Translations under genes and position numbers: made by a program
Assembly (NCBI RefSeq): GCF_018873765.1
Contig: NC_057916.1
Location: 13,784,001 to 13,848,000, forward strand
Direction of reading: 5' to 3'
Length of the DNA stretch: 64,000 bases
From: Telopea speciosissima
Taxonomy: Eukaryota; Streptophyta; Magnoliopsida; Proteales; Proteaceae
Notes under the pieces: model-generated
The model's input: only the letters and a program-made list of their open reading frames with translations
Databases searched by the model: none
Told to the model about the DNA's origin: nothing
Shown here: positions 62,401-64,000 of the stretch, piece by piece
Numbering within the stretch: position 1 is the stretch's first letter
Layout of the letters: the number at the start of each line of letters is the position of its first letter

Positions 62401-64000
62401 AATGAGTGGCAGCCACCCATCCCATTGACCTTAGCTTTTATGTAATTGATATTTCCAGTCCAAGAACTAGTCTACCATGAATTGGATGAAGACAATTCAA
62501 AGTATATACAATTAAATTAAAAAAAATTTAAATTATATACAAAATTTATTTAAGGTAGGAATAAAAAAGGCTTTTTAAATAATTTGAAATTGGCTTCTAT
62601 TAATGTCATTATCAAAAGTAGTTATTATCTTACATTTTTCGAGTACACATGTGAAATGACATACTAAAATATGTTATACTAAAAGGACCGGAAAAAAAAT
62701 GTTAAAAATTATTTGACACCTTAAAGGTGACAATAAGAAAATCCCAAAAAAACAAAATAAACACAATTACTTCTACTGTGTGGAAATATAAACAATTATA
62801 GAATATATAATGGAAAAATCATCAAGCATAAATTATTGTATAATTTATATGTTGGGAATGAGCAAGCGACATAGAGGAGCGAACCAATGAGGTTTGGCAA
62901 AATAGTACCATATTTGGAGGGCAACGAGGTCATTTCATATGAAGAGAAATGAGATAGACATAAAGGTGCAAGTGTAGCCTACCCAACGGCTCTCAGAAAA
63001 ATTTATCTGTGTTATTAAATTGGGAAACGGTTTTCTGTCTGGGAGTGTGGCCTGCGTCAGCACTCCCATGTGTCTATCTCTCTCCTCCTTAAAATAAAGG
63101 GGTAGAGGTATCTTATTATAAGATGTGAATCTTTATTCAATTACCATCTAGATACCACAAGGCATCCAAATTCATTTTTAGCTAAGACAGGCATCCAAAT
63201 TCATATTTTATATCCAATTCGAGATAAATATCAGAATAAATGGATACGAAGCCGACCGAATATGAATTTTTTAAGTCTCTATTTAAATCTCAAGTCTTTG
63301 ATACATTTTATTTGGGACACAACTTGGATCCGGACTAACACGAGCCCAACCCGTTTTTGTCCAAGTTGGACTACCCAAAGGTTGGGTCTGGTTCAACTCG
63401 GCCGCGAATCAAGGAAGCTGAAAAGGGTCTTGTTATTTAGACATTGAAATGGTCAAATCTCAAATGTGTGCTTCCCACTTCCAAGTTATGAAAAATAGAA
63501 AAGGAAGAAGAAGCAGAGGCAAGAAGTAAGGGTGTCAATTGGGACGGTTCCCGGTATTTGGGATGGGACGGTACTGGTACTAATACCAAAAGTGCCAATT
63601 CCAGTACCATTCCATTTAGTTAACGGGACCAAACCTAGATCCCAGTCCCGATTACTAGCGGGACGGGATGGTATCGGTTCTTAAACGGTTCTAGGCACTG
63701 TAGAAAAAGGGAGAAGAAGTTTAATTGTTTCTAACAAGGCGGATTTATTAGTGTTGTGGAATTTTTTCATTATCATGAAATCTAAGTTGTCTACTGCTTT
63801 TTATAAAGAAAATCATAGTTTTCCTTCTTCAAACTCCCTAAGATCACATGTAATAAGCTTCTCATTTTTTTAAATCTAAAGAAGTCCTACAAAATGGAAG
63901 AATCCCATTGTGTTTCCTCTTTGATTTTTCCAAACAAAACTCTATTTATCACACATGTCACATGGTAGTATGGTACGAAGTACGAAGTGCAAAAAGGAAG
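59402..64000. other. UXS leader and repeat-rich right flank
   Basis: 59402 to about 60240 is the UXS leader with a probable UTR intron and promoter. A SINE follows at 60477-60718. After that come TATCGGTATCG-type repeats (60815-61020, related to 39890-40075), GGCCCAG/GGGCTAGG-type repeats (about 61690-61770 and 62040-62220), a single arm of the 21964 MITE family (63030-63115), and what looks like the start of a GGGTGTCAATTGGGACGG element at 63530 running to or past the edge. No gene is supported. Confidence 0.5.
60477..60718 (+). mobile_element. tRNA-derived SINE with T-rich tail
   Basis: The head reads GGTTGGCTCAGCTGGTTTGG (A box) and GAGGTCTCGTGATCAAACCT (B box). It is followed by a GC-rich body (CTCCCGGTTCGTACGTGACG) and a T-run at about 60703-60718. 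It is longer than, and different in body from, the other SINEs here. Confidence 0.75.

Overview
The window is nuclear DNA from a flowering plant, most likely a eudicot. The evidence is intron-rich genes with GT-AG borders, a replication-type histone H4 gene of the plant form, plant-only families (purine permease, ACR-type ACT protein, P-class PPR), an Au-type SINE and many small inverted-repeat transposons. I cannot name the species. The genes sit as islands in AT-rich sequence full of old mobile elements. There is no operon, CRISPR array, phage or organelle block.

Layout. 1-5.8 kb: the first two coding exons (minus strand) of a large conserved plant protein whose remainder runs off the left edge; its first intron holds a broken LTR retrotransposon. 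9.6-18.8 kb: a three-exon CCHC zinc-knuckle gene (minus), with a SINE and a nested foldback in its introns. 18.9-25.3 kb: a transposon field (two long-TIR elements, LINE and SINE pieces, MITEs). 25.3-29.9 kb: a six-exon ACT-domain protein of the ACR9/ACR10 type (minus). 30-33.5 kb: a copia-like LTR and a small hAT-like element. 33.5-33.8 kb: intronless histone H4 (minus) with TATA box and histone octamer. 35.3-37.1 kb: a GC-rich gypsy-like LTR and tandem duplications. 37.9-39.1 kb: purine permease (minus). 43.2-44.6 kb: PPR protein (plus). 46.6-48.9 kb: a six-exon borealin-related gene (minus). 50.77-50.89 kb: first coding exon of a mitochondrial ATP synthase 6 kDa subunit (plus), whose short last exon I could not find. 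55.2-59.4 kb: a twelve-exon cytosolic UDP-glucuronate decarboxylase (minus). 59.4-64 kb: UTR, a SINE and repeats.

The genes look like ordinary housekeeping neighbours and share no evident pathway. I reconstructed exon borders by reading splice sites and checking that the reading phase closes: 239, 420, 240 and 343 codons for the four multi-exon genes complete in the window.

I found no convincing new biological system. The most unusual structures are a foldback of about 0.9 kb nested in another repeat and sharing sequence with the inside of an LTR element 9 kb away; a family of small inverted repeats whose core is conserved while the arms differ; an in-frame copy of PPR coding sequence in the PPR leader; and the ATP synthase exon without a visible partner.
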